Of a stretch of 64,000 nt of DNA, positions 46,058 through 54,792 are shown one piece after another. The stretch is taken from assembly GCF_014836495.1 (NCBI RefSeq), contig NZ_JACSQT010000001.1, positions 434,001 to 498,000 of the forward strand. The letters are read 5' to 3'. Position 1 is the stretch's first letter. The number at the start of each line of letters is the position of its first letter. The notes beneath the pieces were generated by a model, which made no database searches, was not told the DNA's origin, and saw nothing but the letters and a program-made list of their open reading frames with translations. A program made the position numbers and the translations under genes. The stretch comes from Cytobacillus stercorigallinarum (GTDB lineage: Bacteria; Bacillota; Bacilli; Bacillales; Cytobacillaceae).

Positions 46058-46264
46058 GTGAAAAGTTTTTATGATGTACAACAGTTGTTAAAAGCTTATG
46101 GTGCCATTATTTATATGGGTGAACGTTTATTGGATATTGAAATGATGGAGCTTGAAGTGAGTGAATTATATAAAGCAAAAATAATTGAAGTAGATACATA
46201 TCGAGATGCTTTATTAGTCTTAAGGGCTGAGAGAGAAAAAGAGAAAAAGAAAAGAAGAGAATAA
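46058..46264 (+). CDS. yqgQ: DUF910 family protein YqgQ
   Basis: 68 residues, helical, unknown function: MKSFYDVQQLLKAYGAIIYM, then acidic and a basic tail (KEKKKRRE). Matches YqgQ from B. subtilis in sequence and position, just before glcK. GTG 46058 is chosen since GAGGG (46046-46050) leaves 7 bases and it agrees with the homologue's start; ATG 46052 would be too close to the SD. Confidence 0.88.
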   Translation: MKSFYDVQQLLKAYGAIIYMGERLLDIEMMELEVSELYKAKIIEVDTYRDALLVLRAEREKEKKKRRE

Positions 46265-46300
46265 ATAATTGCGCTCATTACTTCTCTAGGAGGTGTTGTT

Positions 46301-47242
46301 GTGTTTGTTGGTGTGGATATAGGTGGAACAACAATTAAATTTGCATTTGTTAACGAGGATGGCGACATTCACTTGAAATGGCAAGAAAAGACGAAGCAGG
46401 ATTATACAGAGAACAGTTTAGCAGAGCAAATCACAACGTCAATTGAAAACCATAGAAAGAGGGCGCAAATAAAAAAAGCGCAGATTTTATCTGTTGGAGT
46501 CGGTGCACCAGGACCGGTAGATACAAAAAATGGAGTTTTGCTTTCAGCAACAAATATAAATTTGCCACCTCACTATCCCTTACAAAAAGAACTATCCGAT
46601 TACATGGCGCTTCCAGTGAATTTAGAAAATGATGCCAACTGTGCAGTGTTAGGAGAACGCTGGGTAGGTAGTGCCACCGGCTACAAAGATATTGTGCTGG
46701 TAACAATTGGTACGGGTATCGGTGGTGGCATTATTAGTAATGGTCAGTTAACGCGTGGGAATGGGGGTTCTGCTGGTGAAATAGGTCATATCAATGCTGT
46801 TTCTCCTTATGGTGAGCGGTGTAATTGTGGGAAATGGGGTTGTCTAGAAACAATTGCCTCAGCTACTGGAATAGTACGTGTGGCCAAGGAAATCATTCAT
46901 TCAAACAAAAACACATTATTAGTTGACCATTTATCAGTTCGAAATATATTTTACTTTGCAGGTAAGAATGACGTAGTTGCTAAAGAAGTGATTCAAAGAA
47001 CAATGAAGCCATTAGGCATTGCCTTAGCGAATGTAGCAGCAATACTAAACCCTGAGGTGATTATCATCGGTGGTGGCGTTTCTCAAGCTGGGAAATTATT
47101 ACTGGACCCATTACAATTCTATTATAACGAAAACTTATTTCCTGAGACGCGAGGGTCTACTTTATTGAAACTAGCTACTTTAGGGAATGATGCAGGAGTA
47201 GTGGGTGCCGCATGGAGTGCAAAGCAATTAATTATAAGGTAA
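46301..47242 (+). CDS. glcK: Glucokinase (ROK family)
   Basis: ROK-family glucokinase phosphorylating glucose with ATP, 313 residues. ATP-binding DIGGTTIKFA (residues 5-14), the ROK zinc motif CNCGKWGCLE (about 172-181), sugar-binding LENDANCAVLGE and GGGIISNGQL. GTG 46301 follows AGGAGGTG. Preceded by yqgQ, as in B. subtilis. Confidence 0.95.
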   Translation: MFVGVDIGGTTIKFAFVNEDGDIHLKWQEKTKQDYTENSLAEQITTSIENHRKRAQIKKAQILSVGVGAPGPVDTKNGVLLSATNINLPPHYPLQKELSDYMALPVNLENDANCAVLGERWVGSATGYKDIVLVTIGTGIGGGIISNGQLTRGNGGSAGEIGHINAVSPYGERCNCGKWGCLETIASATGIVRVAKEIIHSNKNTLLVDHLSVRNIFYFAGKNDVVAKEVIQRTMKPLGIALANVAAILNPEVIIIGGGVSQAGKLLLDPLQFYYNENLFPETRGSTLLKLATLGNDAGVVGAAWSAKQLIIR

Positions 47243-47320
47243 GATTTCTGTAATAGTGAGTGAAGTCATCTTTTCTTTTCAACCATCATATGTATGAACT
47301 GATGGAGAGGAGGATAAAAG

Positions 47321-48505
47321 GTGAAGATTAAAGTTAGGTCAGGTGATTCTTTATGGTATTACAGTCAGCTGTTTATGGTTCCAATCAATTTAGTCATTGA
47401 TAGTAATCCACAAGTGGACCCTTCCTCATTACAGATTGGCCAAAGCATTCAAATTCCTGGCTTTCATACATCTACTATTAAACTTCAAAAAGGTGATTCA
47501 CTATGGCGAATAGCATCAAAGAATAATCTCCCTGTCGATGCATTGCTATTATTGAATCAGCAGTTGCAGCCTCAAAATCTACAAGTAAATCAAACAGTTC
47601 TAGTACCAAAAAGAGTGATTATGCCTTTAATGGATAGGAAAAAAAGTTATAGTTTTAAAACTTTACAAGACGATCTCAAACAATTAAAAGAAGTTTATCC
47701 ATTTATAAAAATAAATGAGATTGGTTATTCGGTGGCAGGCAAACCATTATATGAGATAAGAATTGGTACGGGTGAAAAGCAAGTCCATTATAATGCATCA
47801 TTTCATGCCAATGAATGGATTACGACACCTGTGCTCATGTCTTTAATAAATGCCTACTTGTTATCTATGACTAATGCGAAACCTTTAAGGGGAATGGAGA
47901 CTTTACCTTTTTATAGTCGTGTTGAGTTATCCATTGTACCAATGGTCAATCCAGATGGAGTAGACCTCGTTTTAGGGGGACCGCCAGAAGCCTATAAAGA
48001 AGAAATACTAGCAATTAATGAACAAAAAGATGATTTTTCCCTATGGAAGGCGAATATTAGAGGAGTAGATTTGAATAAACAATATCCTGCAAATTGGGAA
48101 TATGAAAAGGAAAGAAAGCCAGATGTACCTTCATCTCGAGACTTTCCTGGATACGAACCATTATCCGAGCCTGAAGCGACAGCAATGGCGAATCTTGTAG
48201 AGAATAATAACTTTAGCTTATTATTAGCCTTCCACACGCAAGGTGAAGAATTTTACTGGGGATTTGAAGGACTAGAACCCCCTGATTCAAAAGTGATTGC
48301 AGACGAATTTGAACGAGTGAGCGGTTATCGTTCGGTTCAGTATGTAGATAGTTTCGCTGGATTTAGAGATTGGTTTATCCAAGAGTATCGACGGCCAGGA
48401 TTTACGATGGAACTGGGAAAAGGAGTGAACCCTCTGCCGTTATCACAGTATGAAGACATGTATGAAGAAATGCTTGGTGTCTTTTTAGCTTCACTTTATC
48501 TTTAA
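47321..48505 (+). CDS. yqgT: Gamma-D-glutamyl-meso-diaminopimelate peptidase (LysM + M14)
   Basis: Peptidoglycan-cutting metallopeptidase of family M14, 394 residues. Two LysM repeats (1-46 and 50-95) bind glycan; the catalytic domain (105-394) has the zinc motif HANEW (HxxE), the third ligand H in FHTQGEEFYWG and the catalytic Glu in GFTMELGKGVNP. No signal peptide; related spore-associated enzymes act in sporangia. GTG 47321 follows GAGGAGG. Matches B. subtilis YqgT. Confidence 0.92.
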   Translation: MKIKVRSGDSLWYYSQLFMVPINLVIDSNPQVDPSSLQIGQSIQIPGFHTSTIKLQKGDSLWRIASKNNLPVDALLLLNQQLQPQNLQVNQTVLVPKRVIMPLMDRKKSYSFKTLQDDLKQLKEVYPFIKINEIGYSVAGKPLYEIRIGTGEKQVHYNASFHANEWITTPVLMSLINAYLLSMTNAKPLRGMETLPFYSRVELSIVPMVNPDGVDLVLGGPPEAYKEEILAINEQKDDFSLWKANIRGVDLNKQYPANWEYEKERKPDVPSSRDFPGYEPLSEPEATAMANLVENNNFSLLLAFHTQGEEFYWGFEGLEPPDSKVIADEFERVSGYRSVQYVDSFAGFRDWFIQEYRRPGFTMELGKGVNPLPLSQYEDMYEEMLGVFLASLYL

Positions 48506-48607
48506 TAAAAAATAGTTGTTGCTTGTATTTCCTCCATAATCAGTATAAAATTTACTATTGATTACAATGTTTTTGGGAATTAATTAGGAAGAATTTCGTA
48601 GAGAGCG

Positions 48608-48636
48608 AAGAAAAAGCCGGAAACGGCTTTTTCTCG
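48608..48636 (+). terminator. Terminator after yqgT
   Basis: GAAAAAGCC and GGCTTTTTC pair around GGAAAC with a T-rich 3' arm. It is the only clear hairpin in the 183-base gap. Confidence 0.8.
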
Positions 48637-48688
48637 CGTCTATTCAGATAAAAGTGCACTAGATTGCGATGGGGGGCAAGCCAAGTTT

Positions 48689-49807
48689 ATGAAGCACAAA
48701 GCGGAACAACAAGATTATATGTTCATATTGCTTTTATTTTTTTCCACAATGATTATAGCTGGCTGTCAAGTGAATGAAACAGGTGATACGCCACCTGTAA
48801 AAGAAACGAATATGACGGAGAACCGAACTTCAAAACAAGCAATTATACCTCTTGCTGTTTCAGAATCTGATCAAATTTTCTTCTTTGGCTGGTTAGATGC
48901 CAAGCACCTATTATTCCTCAATCACAAAGATGAAACATTGAACAAAATCTTTAAATATAATATGTATACCGGAGAACAAGAGTTGTTTTTTGAAGGTGAA
49001 GCACCAATTAATAATGTCTATATTAGCCCAGATCAACAATATATATTTGTCCAGTCTGAGCAAAGTAATCAAAAATGGCGTATTGCTATAGTGGATCATG
49101 AAGGTGATTACCTATTGCAGGAGTTAATAGATGGCACCGAACTAGCTGTTTCCTGGAATCAATATGATCCAACAATGTTATTGGTTTCTAGTTTTGCTGA
49201 GGACTGGTCTTACACTTCTTATATGGTATCAGCTGAAACACAAAATATGGAACAAATATCTATAGCTGAGCCGTTTGTCCATTGGGTGGGTGCTGATTCA
49301 TTTGTTTATTTGGACTGGAGTACGAATGGTCCTTCTATCGTGACACAATTAAAAGAACAAAAAAAGACAGGAACGGCGGAAGTGAAGAAAGAAAATGTGT
49401 ATTTTGTTGATACATTTAATGATTTAATGATGACCATTGGTGTAAATGAAAATCATGATGAAGAGGCAAGATACACATTTATGAATAACGAATTTGAATC
49501 GGTGTTATCTTTTTCGGTTCCTCATTTAACAAGCTTTTCCGGTTGGATGGTCCCACAATATGCCATGCTGGATAAAGAGTTTTTGTATTTTAAACCTGAG
49601 TATAGTACAGATGCAGATACGTATCAAGGTAACTTTGATTTCATTGCTACGGATATGAAAACTGGAGAACAGACTGTCTTACTAGATGATATGGACAATG
49701 AACCTCTTGCCTGTTCTAATAAAGCCAATGCCTGTTTATATGGACATTATTTAGATAAAGTCATTCTATTAGATGAAAAAGAAGTCATTTCACTTATAGA
49801 ATCTTGA
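48689..49807 (+). CDS. yqgU: Lipoprotein YqgU
   Basis: Predicted extracellular lipoprotein, 372 residues, with signal helix (about 10-23) and lipobox IIAGC (C26). The mature part contains repeated strands (FFGWLDAKHLLFLNH, PMLLVSSFAEDWSY, WVGADSFVYLDW) typical of a beta-propeller, as in YqgU. Function unknown. ATG 48689 is preceded by GGGGGG 14 bases upstream, a weak spacing. The gene position matches B. subtilis. Confidence 0.83.
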   Translation: MKHKAEQQDYMFILLLFFSTMIIAGCQVNETGDTPPVKETNMTENRTSKQAIIPLAVSESDQIFFFGWLDAKHLLFLNHKDETLNKIFKYNMYTGEQELFFEGEAPINNVYISPDQQYIFVQSEQSNQKWRIAIVDHEGDYLLQELIDGTELAVSWNQYDPTMLLVSSFAEDWSYTSYMVSAETQNMEQISIAEPFVHWVGADSFVYLDWSTNGPSIVTQLKEQKKTGTAEVKKENVYFVDTFNDLMMTIGVNENHDEEARYTFMNNEFESVLSFSVPHLTSFSGWMVPQYAMLDKEFLYFKPEYSTDADTYQGNFDFIATDMKTGEQTVLLDDMDNEPLACSNKANACLYGHYLDKVILLDEKEVISLIES

Positions 49808-49873
49808 GCAGATTCATTTTCTTCGCACTTTATTTTGTGCATACTAATATTGATACTTAAAGGAGATGACAAC

Positions 49874-50197
49874 ATGGCAATAGTAGACGTAACAATTATT
49901 CCAATAGGAACGGAGAGTCCAAGTGTATCAGCTTATGTAGCAGATATTCAAAAGGTCTTAAAAGAATATAAAGATGCTGGGGCCATTGATTACCAATTGA
50001 CACCGATGAATACCCTTATTGAAGGAGAATTACCAGTGTTATTCGAGGTTATCCAAGCTATGCATGAAGTTCCGTTTGAAAAAGGACTAGCGCGGGTGGC
50101 AACAAATATTCGTATTGATGACCGTAGAGATGTAAAACGTCAGATGGCGGATAAAGTTAAACGGGTAGAATCATTGTTGCAAGAGGATGAACGATAA
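49874..50197 (+). CDS. yqgV: MTH1187/YkoF-like thiamine-binding family protein
   Basis: 107-residue protein of the COG0011 (MTH1187) family, ferredoxin-like fold; relatives bind thiamine or its HMP part. Sequence MAIVDVTIIPIGTESPSVSA fits well. Function in the cell is not settled. ATG 49874 follows AGGAGATGA; the longer frame at 49835 is not supported. Position matches B. subtilis yqgV. Confidence 0.88.
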   Translation: MAIVDVTIIPIGTESPSVSAYVADIQKVLKEYKDAGAIDYQLTPMNTLIEGELPVLFEVIQAMHEVPFEKGLARVATNIRIDDRRDVKRQMADKVKRVESLLQEDER

Positions 50198-50199
50198 AT

Positions 50200-50234
50200 A
50201 AAAAGTCTGCCCTCAAAGAGGCAGACTTTTTATT
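50200..50234. terminator. Bidirectional terminator between yqgV and yqgW
   Basis: AAAAAGTCTGCC and GGCAGACTTTTT pair; T runs on both strands serve the convergent genes. Confidence 0.9.
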
Positions 50235-50245
50235 TACATGCCCTT

Positions 50246-50419
50246 TTAATGGACAGCCGGGAATCCGCTATGAATTAATGTCATCACAGCAAACCATCCG
50301 AAAACGGCAGCTGTTCCGAAAGCGAATACAATCCCTAGAAGATTTTTGTTTCGTAGTGCACTGATTAGACCGAAAATTGCTAAAATAGCTGTTAAACCAG
50401 TAATAATGACTAGTCCCAT
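50246..50419 (-). CDS. yqgW: DUF2759 membrane protein YqgW
   Basis: 57 residues with two hydrophobic helices (about 3-20 and 30-48). DUF2759 family, unknown function. ATG 50419 follows AAGGGGGCT on the minus strand; the TTG start at 50443 would lie before the SD. Position fits B. subtilis yqgW. Confidence 0.82.
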   Translation of the reverse strand: MGLVIITGLTAILAIFGLISALRNKNLLGIVFAFGTAAVFGWFAVMTLIHSGFPAVH

Positions 50420-50677
50420 GATTATAGCCCCCTTTTCATTCAATCAACAAATGAGTTTATGCTCATTCCTTGCAAAGGTTTGGAACCGTATGTAATACTT
50501 ATTTTTACATTCACATCATATTTTATACTTTTTTTCAAAATTTGTCGAGGTCTATTCTACGAACTTTTCAGATAATAACATTTTAAGGAAAATACATCAA
50601 GCCGGATTAATCATGTTTACTTCTCGTAGAGTTTAGAGTTGTGTACAATAAAGGAAAATAACGAAGGAGGAATTGCT

Positions 50678-51316
50678 TTGAAATACGCTCAGTTACCATT
50701 AGGTCCATTACAAACGAATTGTTATCTTCTTATAAAAGAAAACAAGGACTGCTTAATTATTGATCCAGGTGGAGAGGCAACAAAACTCACAAAAATAATA
50801 GCTGATGAAAAATTGCATCCGAAGGCGATACTTTTAACACATGCCCATTTTGATCATATTGGTGCAGTAGATGAAGTAAAAGAAAAGTACCGAATACCTG
50901 TTTACATACATGAAAAAGAAAAGGATTGGCTAACAGACCCAGCCTTAAATGGTTCAGCAAGATTTCAAATGGGCCCAGCGCTTCGTTTACAACCTGCCGA
51001 TGAGTTATTTGTAAAAGAGCAAGAGCTAGATATCTCAGGTTTTTCCTTCAAAGTATTAGAGACACCGGGTCATTCCCCTGGTAGTGTTTCCTTTTATTTC
51101 GCAGACATTGCCTTGCTTTTTGGTGGGGATGCCCTTTTTCAGGGTAGTATTGGACGAACGGATCTACCTGGTGGTCATCATGAGACCCTTTTGCAAAGCA
51201 TACATGATAAATTACTAACTTTACCTGAAAATACCCTCGTCTTGCCCGGACATGGGCCAGCGACTACTATTGTCAATGAAATGGACACTAACCCTTTCTT
51301 GAATGGTTTTTCATAA
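50678..51316 (+). CDS. yqgX: MBL-fold hydrolase (glyoxalase II-like, YqgX)
   Basis: Metallo-beta-lactamase-fold hydrolase, 212 residues, with the metal motif THAHFDHIG (59-67), later H in LETPGHSPGS, D in GGDALF and the last His in LPGHGP. Annotated as hydroxyacylglutathione hydrolase or bacillithiol-related hydrolase in Bacillus; substrate unproved. TTG 50678 follows AAGGAGG with 7 bases spacing. Its stop overlaps the next start (TAATG). Confidence 0.9.
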   Translation: MKYAQLPLGPLQTNCYLLIKENKDCLIIDPGGEATKLTKIIADEKLHPKAILLTHAHFDHIGAVDEVKEKYRIPVYIHEKEKDWLTDPALNGSARFQMGPALRLQPADELFVKEQELDISGFSFKVLETPGHSPGSVSFYFADIALLFGGDALFQGSIGRTDLPGGHHETLLQSIHDKLLTLPENTLVLPGHGPATTIVNEMDTNPFLNGFS

Positions 51317-52377
51317 TGAATCCAATCATCCGTTATATCGAAGAAAATAGGATGGAACGGCTTACTTACGCCGATTATATTCAGTTAGCCCTCTATCATC
51401 CTGATTTTGGATATTATATGAAGGGTGATAAAAAGATTGGTGTAGCTGGGGACTTTTATACATCAGCCACAATGTCACCTATGTATGCAACAATAATCGC
51501 TAAATGGTTTATAGAGCAGGTGAGAGTGAACCAACTGCCGGCAGCCGTGTTAGAAATTGGTGCAGGTGATGGTTCATTCGCTCAAGTCTTTATTAATCAA
51601 TGGGAAGAGATGACAGATGAGCCACTTGTTTATTTATTGATCGATGAAAGCCCCTATCATAGAAGGTTGCAAAAGGAAAAACTATGTAAATATCACAGTG
51701 TAGAACTTCATTTTCTTCAATCATTAGATGAATGTCATACGTTTTCAGGGCTTGTTTTTTCTAATGAACTACTTGATGCGCAACCTGTTCATCTAATAGA
51801 AAAAAAAGATGATCGTTTATTTGAAATAATGATTACTTCCAATCATAATGTGCTCAATGAAGTCTTTATTCCTCTAGAAAATCAGGAAATCATTTCATAC
51901 ATCGAGCAAATGTCGATTTCCTTATACAATGGGCAAAGAATCGAAATTCCATTATTTATGGATGGCATAAGCGCATCGATCAGCGAAGTGTTAGAAAAAG
52001 GACTTGTATTGACAGCTGATTATGGTTACACAGACGATGATTGGTTAAAGCCGACGAGAAAAGATGGCAGCCTGAGGGGATATAGGAAACATCAGCTTAT
52101 TCCCAATATCCTTGCACACGCTGGTGAAATGGATATCACCCATGATGTTCACTGGGATTCATGGATACGTTTTGGTGAGAAGTATGGGTTGACTTTTATG
52201 CAGAAATGGCGGCAAGATGAGTTTTTAATCGCATCTGGCATTTTAGATGAATTATCCAATCATAGTGGAGATCTATTTTCAAATGAGGCTCAGAAAAATC
52301 GTGATATTCGAACTTTATTAATGGATAGTGGAATCAGTCAATCGTTTCAGCTCGTTCTCCAGAAAAAGAATCTATAA
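51316..52377 (+). CDS. SAM-dependent methyltransferase, MidA/NDUFAF7 family
   Basis: 353 residues of the DUF185 family (MidA; human NDUFAF7 is an arginine methyltransferase for complex I). SAM motif LEIGAGDGSFAQVF near residue 75, then FSNELLDAQPVHL and ADYGYTDDDWL. The bacterial target is unknown. ATG 51316 overlaps yqgX by one base, so it is translationally coupled. Confidence 0.85.
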   Translation: MNPIIRYIEENRMERLTYADYIQLALYHPDFGYYMKGDKKIGVAGDFYTSATMSPMYATIIAKWFIEQVRVNQLPAAVLEIGAGDGSFAQVFINQWEEMTDEPLVYLLIDESPYHRRLQKEKLCKYHSVELHFLQSLDECHTFSGLVFSNELLDAQPVHLIEKKDDRLFEIMITSNHNVLNEVFIPLENQEIISYIEQMSISLYNGQRIEIPLFMDGISASISEVLEKGLVLTADYGYTDDDWLKPTRKDGSLRGYRKHQLIPNILAHAGEMDITHDVHWDSWIRFGEKYGLTFMQKWRQDEFLIASGILDELSNHSGDLFSNEAQKNRDIRTLLMDSGISQSFQLVLQKKNL

Positions 52378-52431
52378 CAAACATAATAAAAAGAGGATGA
52401 CATGTCATCCTCTTTTTATTATGTTTGTTAT
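52374..52431. terminator. Perfect 58-base palindrome, bidirectional terminator
   Basis: The two 29-base arms (52374-52402 and 52403-52431) are exact reverse complements with no loop, including AAAAAGAGGATGACA and TGTCATCCTCTTTTT. It includes the stop of the methyltransferase gene and lies between convergent genes; T runs occur in both directions. Confidence 0.9.
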
Positions 52432-52438
52432 GTGTGCT

Positions 52439-52684
52439 TTAGTGTGATCCCATACCTGGTACCATCATAAAGACAGTCCAATATGTGAATCCGATAAAGG
52501 CAACAGTTAAGTATGCGCCAAAAATATAAATGTACATACGCTCTGTAAGCTTTAAGTAGCCTAGTAGCACAAAGAAACCAGTTTGGCCAAGGAATAGTAG
52601 TGCTGGTGTATACATATCACCTACATAAAACATAATTGCAAAAATAGCAGTCCAGAATCCCATCACTCTATACATGCGATCCAT
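52439..52684 (-). CDS. yqgY: DUF2626 family membrane protein (YqgY-like)
   Basis: 81 residues with three hydrophobic helices; begins MDRMYRVMGFWTAIFAIMFY. DUF2626 family, unknown function. ATG 52684 follows AAAGGAGGG on the minus strand; the ORF start at 52708 lies before the SD. The symbol follows position between yqgX and comG. Confidence 0.8.
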   Translation of the reverse strand: MDRMYRVMGFWTAIFAIMFYVGDMYTPALLFLGQTGFFVLLGYLKLTERMYIYIFGAYLTVAFIGFTYWTVFMMVPGMGSH

Positions 52685-52768
52685 ATGTATCCCTCCTTTA
52701 ACACACACATATGTCCATTACTCAATAATTATAAGGTAATACTTGGTTAAAAGTAAACAGTATGTTTT

Positions 52769-53458
52769 TTATTTTGCGACAGCTTCATAAGAACAGGAAA
52801 CACATCCATTTAACATATTACCCAATTCCCTTAATTCTATATCTAAGAAAACCGTTTCAAACATGCCTCTTAAAAATTCAAAATGCATTTGACACACTTC
52901 ACCTTGATTTTTCTTTGCGGTTTCTTTAAAGGGACAATTAAACATTTCAAACATGATCTTTTTGCCATCAAATTTAAATTCTGGCTGAAGACCAGCGACT
53001 TCTGCTGCTTCAATGACGAGAGCTAATTTTCTTTCAAATGAGTCCTCTTTTGTAACCATTTGCCGGTGTAATGCGGTTTCCATCAATTTCTCGCCATATT
53101 TTTTTCCTGTCACATATAATGCCTTTTTTCCTTCTGGCCCAAGTGTAATCATTGTTTCTAGAAGAATATCTGATAACATTTGATAATTACGATAAGGAAA
53201 ATGTAATCCAATCTCGCTATCAGTTAGGTGATAGCGCTTGCTCGGTCGGCCACCTTGACCAGTTTTTTCTATTTTCGCTTCAAGCATGTTAATCTCTGCG
53301 AGTTTTGATAAATGCAATCTCGCAACATTCGGATGAATAGAAAACTCTTTAGCAATTTCTTTTACAGTGACAGGGAAATGTTTTTTTAGAACATACTGAT
53401 AAATATAGTATCTCGTTGGATCGGATAATGTATTCGTAATTTTTAAAGTTTCATTCAT
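52769..53458 (-). CDS. Winged-helix regulator with four C-terminal cysteines
   Basis: Transcription factor, 229 residues. An ArsR/DeoR-like winged helix (10-80, PVTVKEIAKEFSIHPNVARL, GGRPSKRYHLT) is followed by a helical domain and four cysteines: C175, C189, C219 and C222. The pattern C-x13-C-x29-C-x2-C recalls Fe-S regulators such as cyanobacterial SufR, so an Fe-S cluster sensor is possible. Start ATG 53458 has GAGGTGAG just upstream; the longer frame from 53659 has no RBS. Target genes unknown. It is divergent from comGA. Confidence 0.75.
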   Translation of the reverse strand: MNETLKITNTLSDPTRYYIYQYVLKKHFPVTVKEIAKEFSIHPNVARLHLSKLAEINMLEAKIEKTGQGGRPSKRYHLTDSEIGLHFPYRNYQMLSDILLETMITLGPEGKKALYVTGKKYGEKLMETALHRQMVTKEDSFERKLALVIEAAEVAGLQPEFKFDGKKIMFEMFNCPFKETAKKNQGEVCQMHFEFLRGMFETVFLDIELRELGNMLNGCVSCSYEAVAK

Positions 53459-53642
53459 TATTCTCACCTCTAAATGATTGTCATTATTCTTTTTGCAATG
53501 AAATGAATAGGTTTTTAAAGTAGCGATTGAACTGTCAGTCAGTTGTGGATATTTTCTATTTATTAATACCATTATATAGTAAAGTGTGATGAAAGAGGAG
53601 AGGGTAGAAGGAATCTCTTTAATGTTCAAAAAAAAGTTAAAG

Positions 53643-53677
53643 AAAAGGACTAAAATCATGCAGGAAAATGTTTTTTT
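53643..53677 (+). promoter_or_regulatory. Possible ComK box upstream of comGA
   Basis: AAAA-N5-TTTT at 53665-53677 fits one AT-box, and AAAA-N5-AAAA at 53643-53655 is a half-matching second one, 9 bases away. ComK needs two such boxes with 8, 18 or 31 bases between. The region is AT-rich, so chance matches are likely. Confidence 0.35.
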
Positions 53678-53721
53678 TTGGCGAATAATAAAATATCTTA
53701 AAAAAGGTGGTGACTAATTAC

Positions 53722-54792
53722 TTGGTCTCAATGCAACGCATGGCTACCTTAATTTTAAGGGAAGCTGTGAAAACAGAAGTAACAGATATTCACTTTGTCC
53801 CCAGAAAGAAAAACACAATCATTTATTACCGCTATGGCAAGCGCCTTGTCCCGAAGCATTATATCCCTCATTATGAATCTGACCGCTTAATTTCTCATTT
53901 CAAGTTTATTGCCTCAATGGATATTGGTGAAAAACGAAAACCCCAAAATGGCGCCTATTCTACAGATATTGAAGGATATGAGATTGGCTTACGTTTCTCC
54001 ACATTACCCTCTCAGTACAATGAAAGTCTTGTCATCCGTATACTGCCTCAATCGACCCATATTTCTCATCATCATGTTTCACTATTTCCAACGATGTCCC
54101 GTAAAATCCTTGCTATGCTTAAACATGCACACGGGATGATCATATTAACTGGCCCGACTGGTAGTGGAAAAACCTCAACCTTATATAGTTTGCTAAATGA
54201 CAATTCTACCCTATTAAATCGAAGTATTATCACGTTAGAGGATCCGATTGAGAAAAAGACTGACTCCTTACTGCAAGTCGAAGTAAATGAAAAGGCAGGC
54301 GTAACATATGCCACTGGTTTAAAAGCGATCCTTAGGCATGACCCGGACATTATTATGGTTGGGGAAATACGCGACGCACAAACAGCGAAAATAGCTGTGA
54401 GAGCAGCTTTAACTGGGCATTTAGTATTAACGACTATGCATACGAGAAATGCTATTGGAGCCATTCATCGTTTAGTGGAGTTTGGTGTAGCGTGGAAGCA
54501 AATTGAACAAACGTTAGTAGCCATAACAGCACAGAGGCTTGTCGAATTAACCTGCCCATTTTGTGAAGGAGAATGCACCGATTTCTGTTATAGCTGTGGC
54601 AGGTTAAAAAGAGCTGGCGTGTTTGAATTATTAAGTGGGAGGGAATTGAATCGAGCATTGAAGGCGGCGAAAGGTAGCGATAGCAATTATGAACCATATT
54701 TTTCGCTCAAGTCAGCTTTGAAAAAAGGGGTAGCATTAGGGTATGTAAAAGAAAGTGAGTTTAATCGGTGGATTTTAGATGAAAAAGGTTAA
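53722..54792 (+). CDS. comGA: Competence pilus ATPase ComGA
   Basis: GspE/PilB-type traffic ATPase driving the competence pseudopilus, 356 residues. Walker A GPTGSGKTSTLY, Walker B IIMVGEIRDAQTA, and a four-cysteine zinc motif (CPFCEGECTDFC, CGRLKR) near the end. TTG 53722 is chosen: GGTGGTGA (53706-53713) leaves 8 bases and the length equals B. subtilis ComGA. It overlaps comGB by 14 bases and begins the operon. Confidence 0.95.
   Translation: MVSMQRMATLILREAVKTEVTDIHFVPRKKNTIIYYRYGKRLVPKHYIPHYESDRLISHFKFIASMDIGEKRKPQNGAYSTDIEGYEIGLRFSTLPSQYNESLVIRILPQSTHISHHHVSLFPTMSRKILAMLKHAHGMIILTGPTGSGKTSTLYSLLNDNSTLLNRSIITLEDPIEKKTDSLLQVEVNEKAGVTYATGLKAILRHDPDIIMVGEIRDAQTAKIAVRAALTGHLVLTTMHTRNAIGAIHRLVEFGVAWKQIEQTLVAITAQRLVELTCPFCEGECTDFCYSCGRLKRAGVFELLSGRELNRALKAAKGSDSNYEPYFSLKSALKKGVALGYVKESEFNRWILDEKG

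Noticed and set aside
50541-50549. TTTGTCGAG upstream of yqgX, one mismatch to the 0A box.
   Set aside because: Alone, with no further sites, 130 bases from the start codon; taken as chance.
53572-53720. Search for a small gene in the gap before comGA.
   Set aside because: Only AT-rich sequence and a possible ComK box; no ORF with SD.
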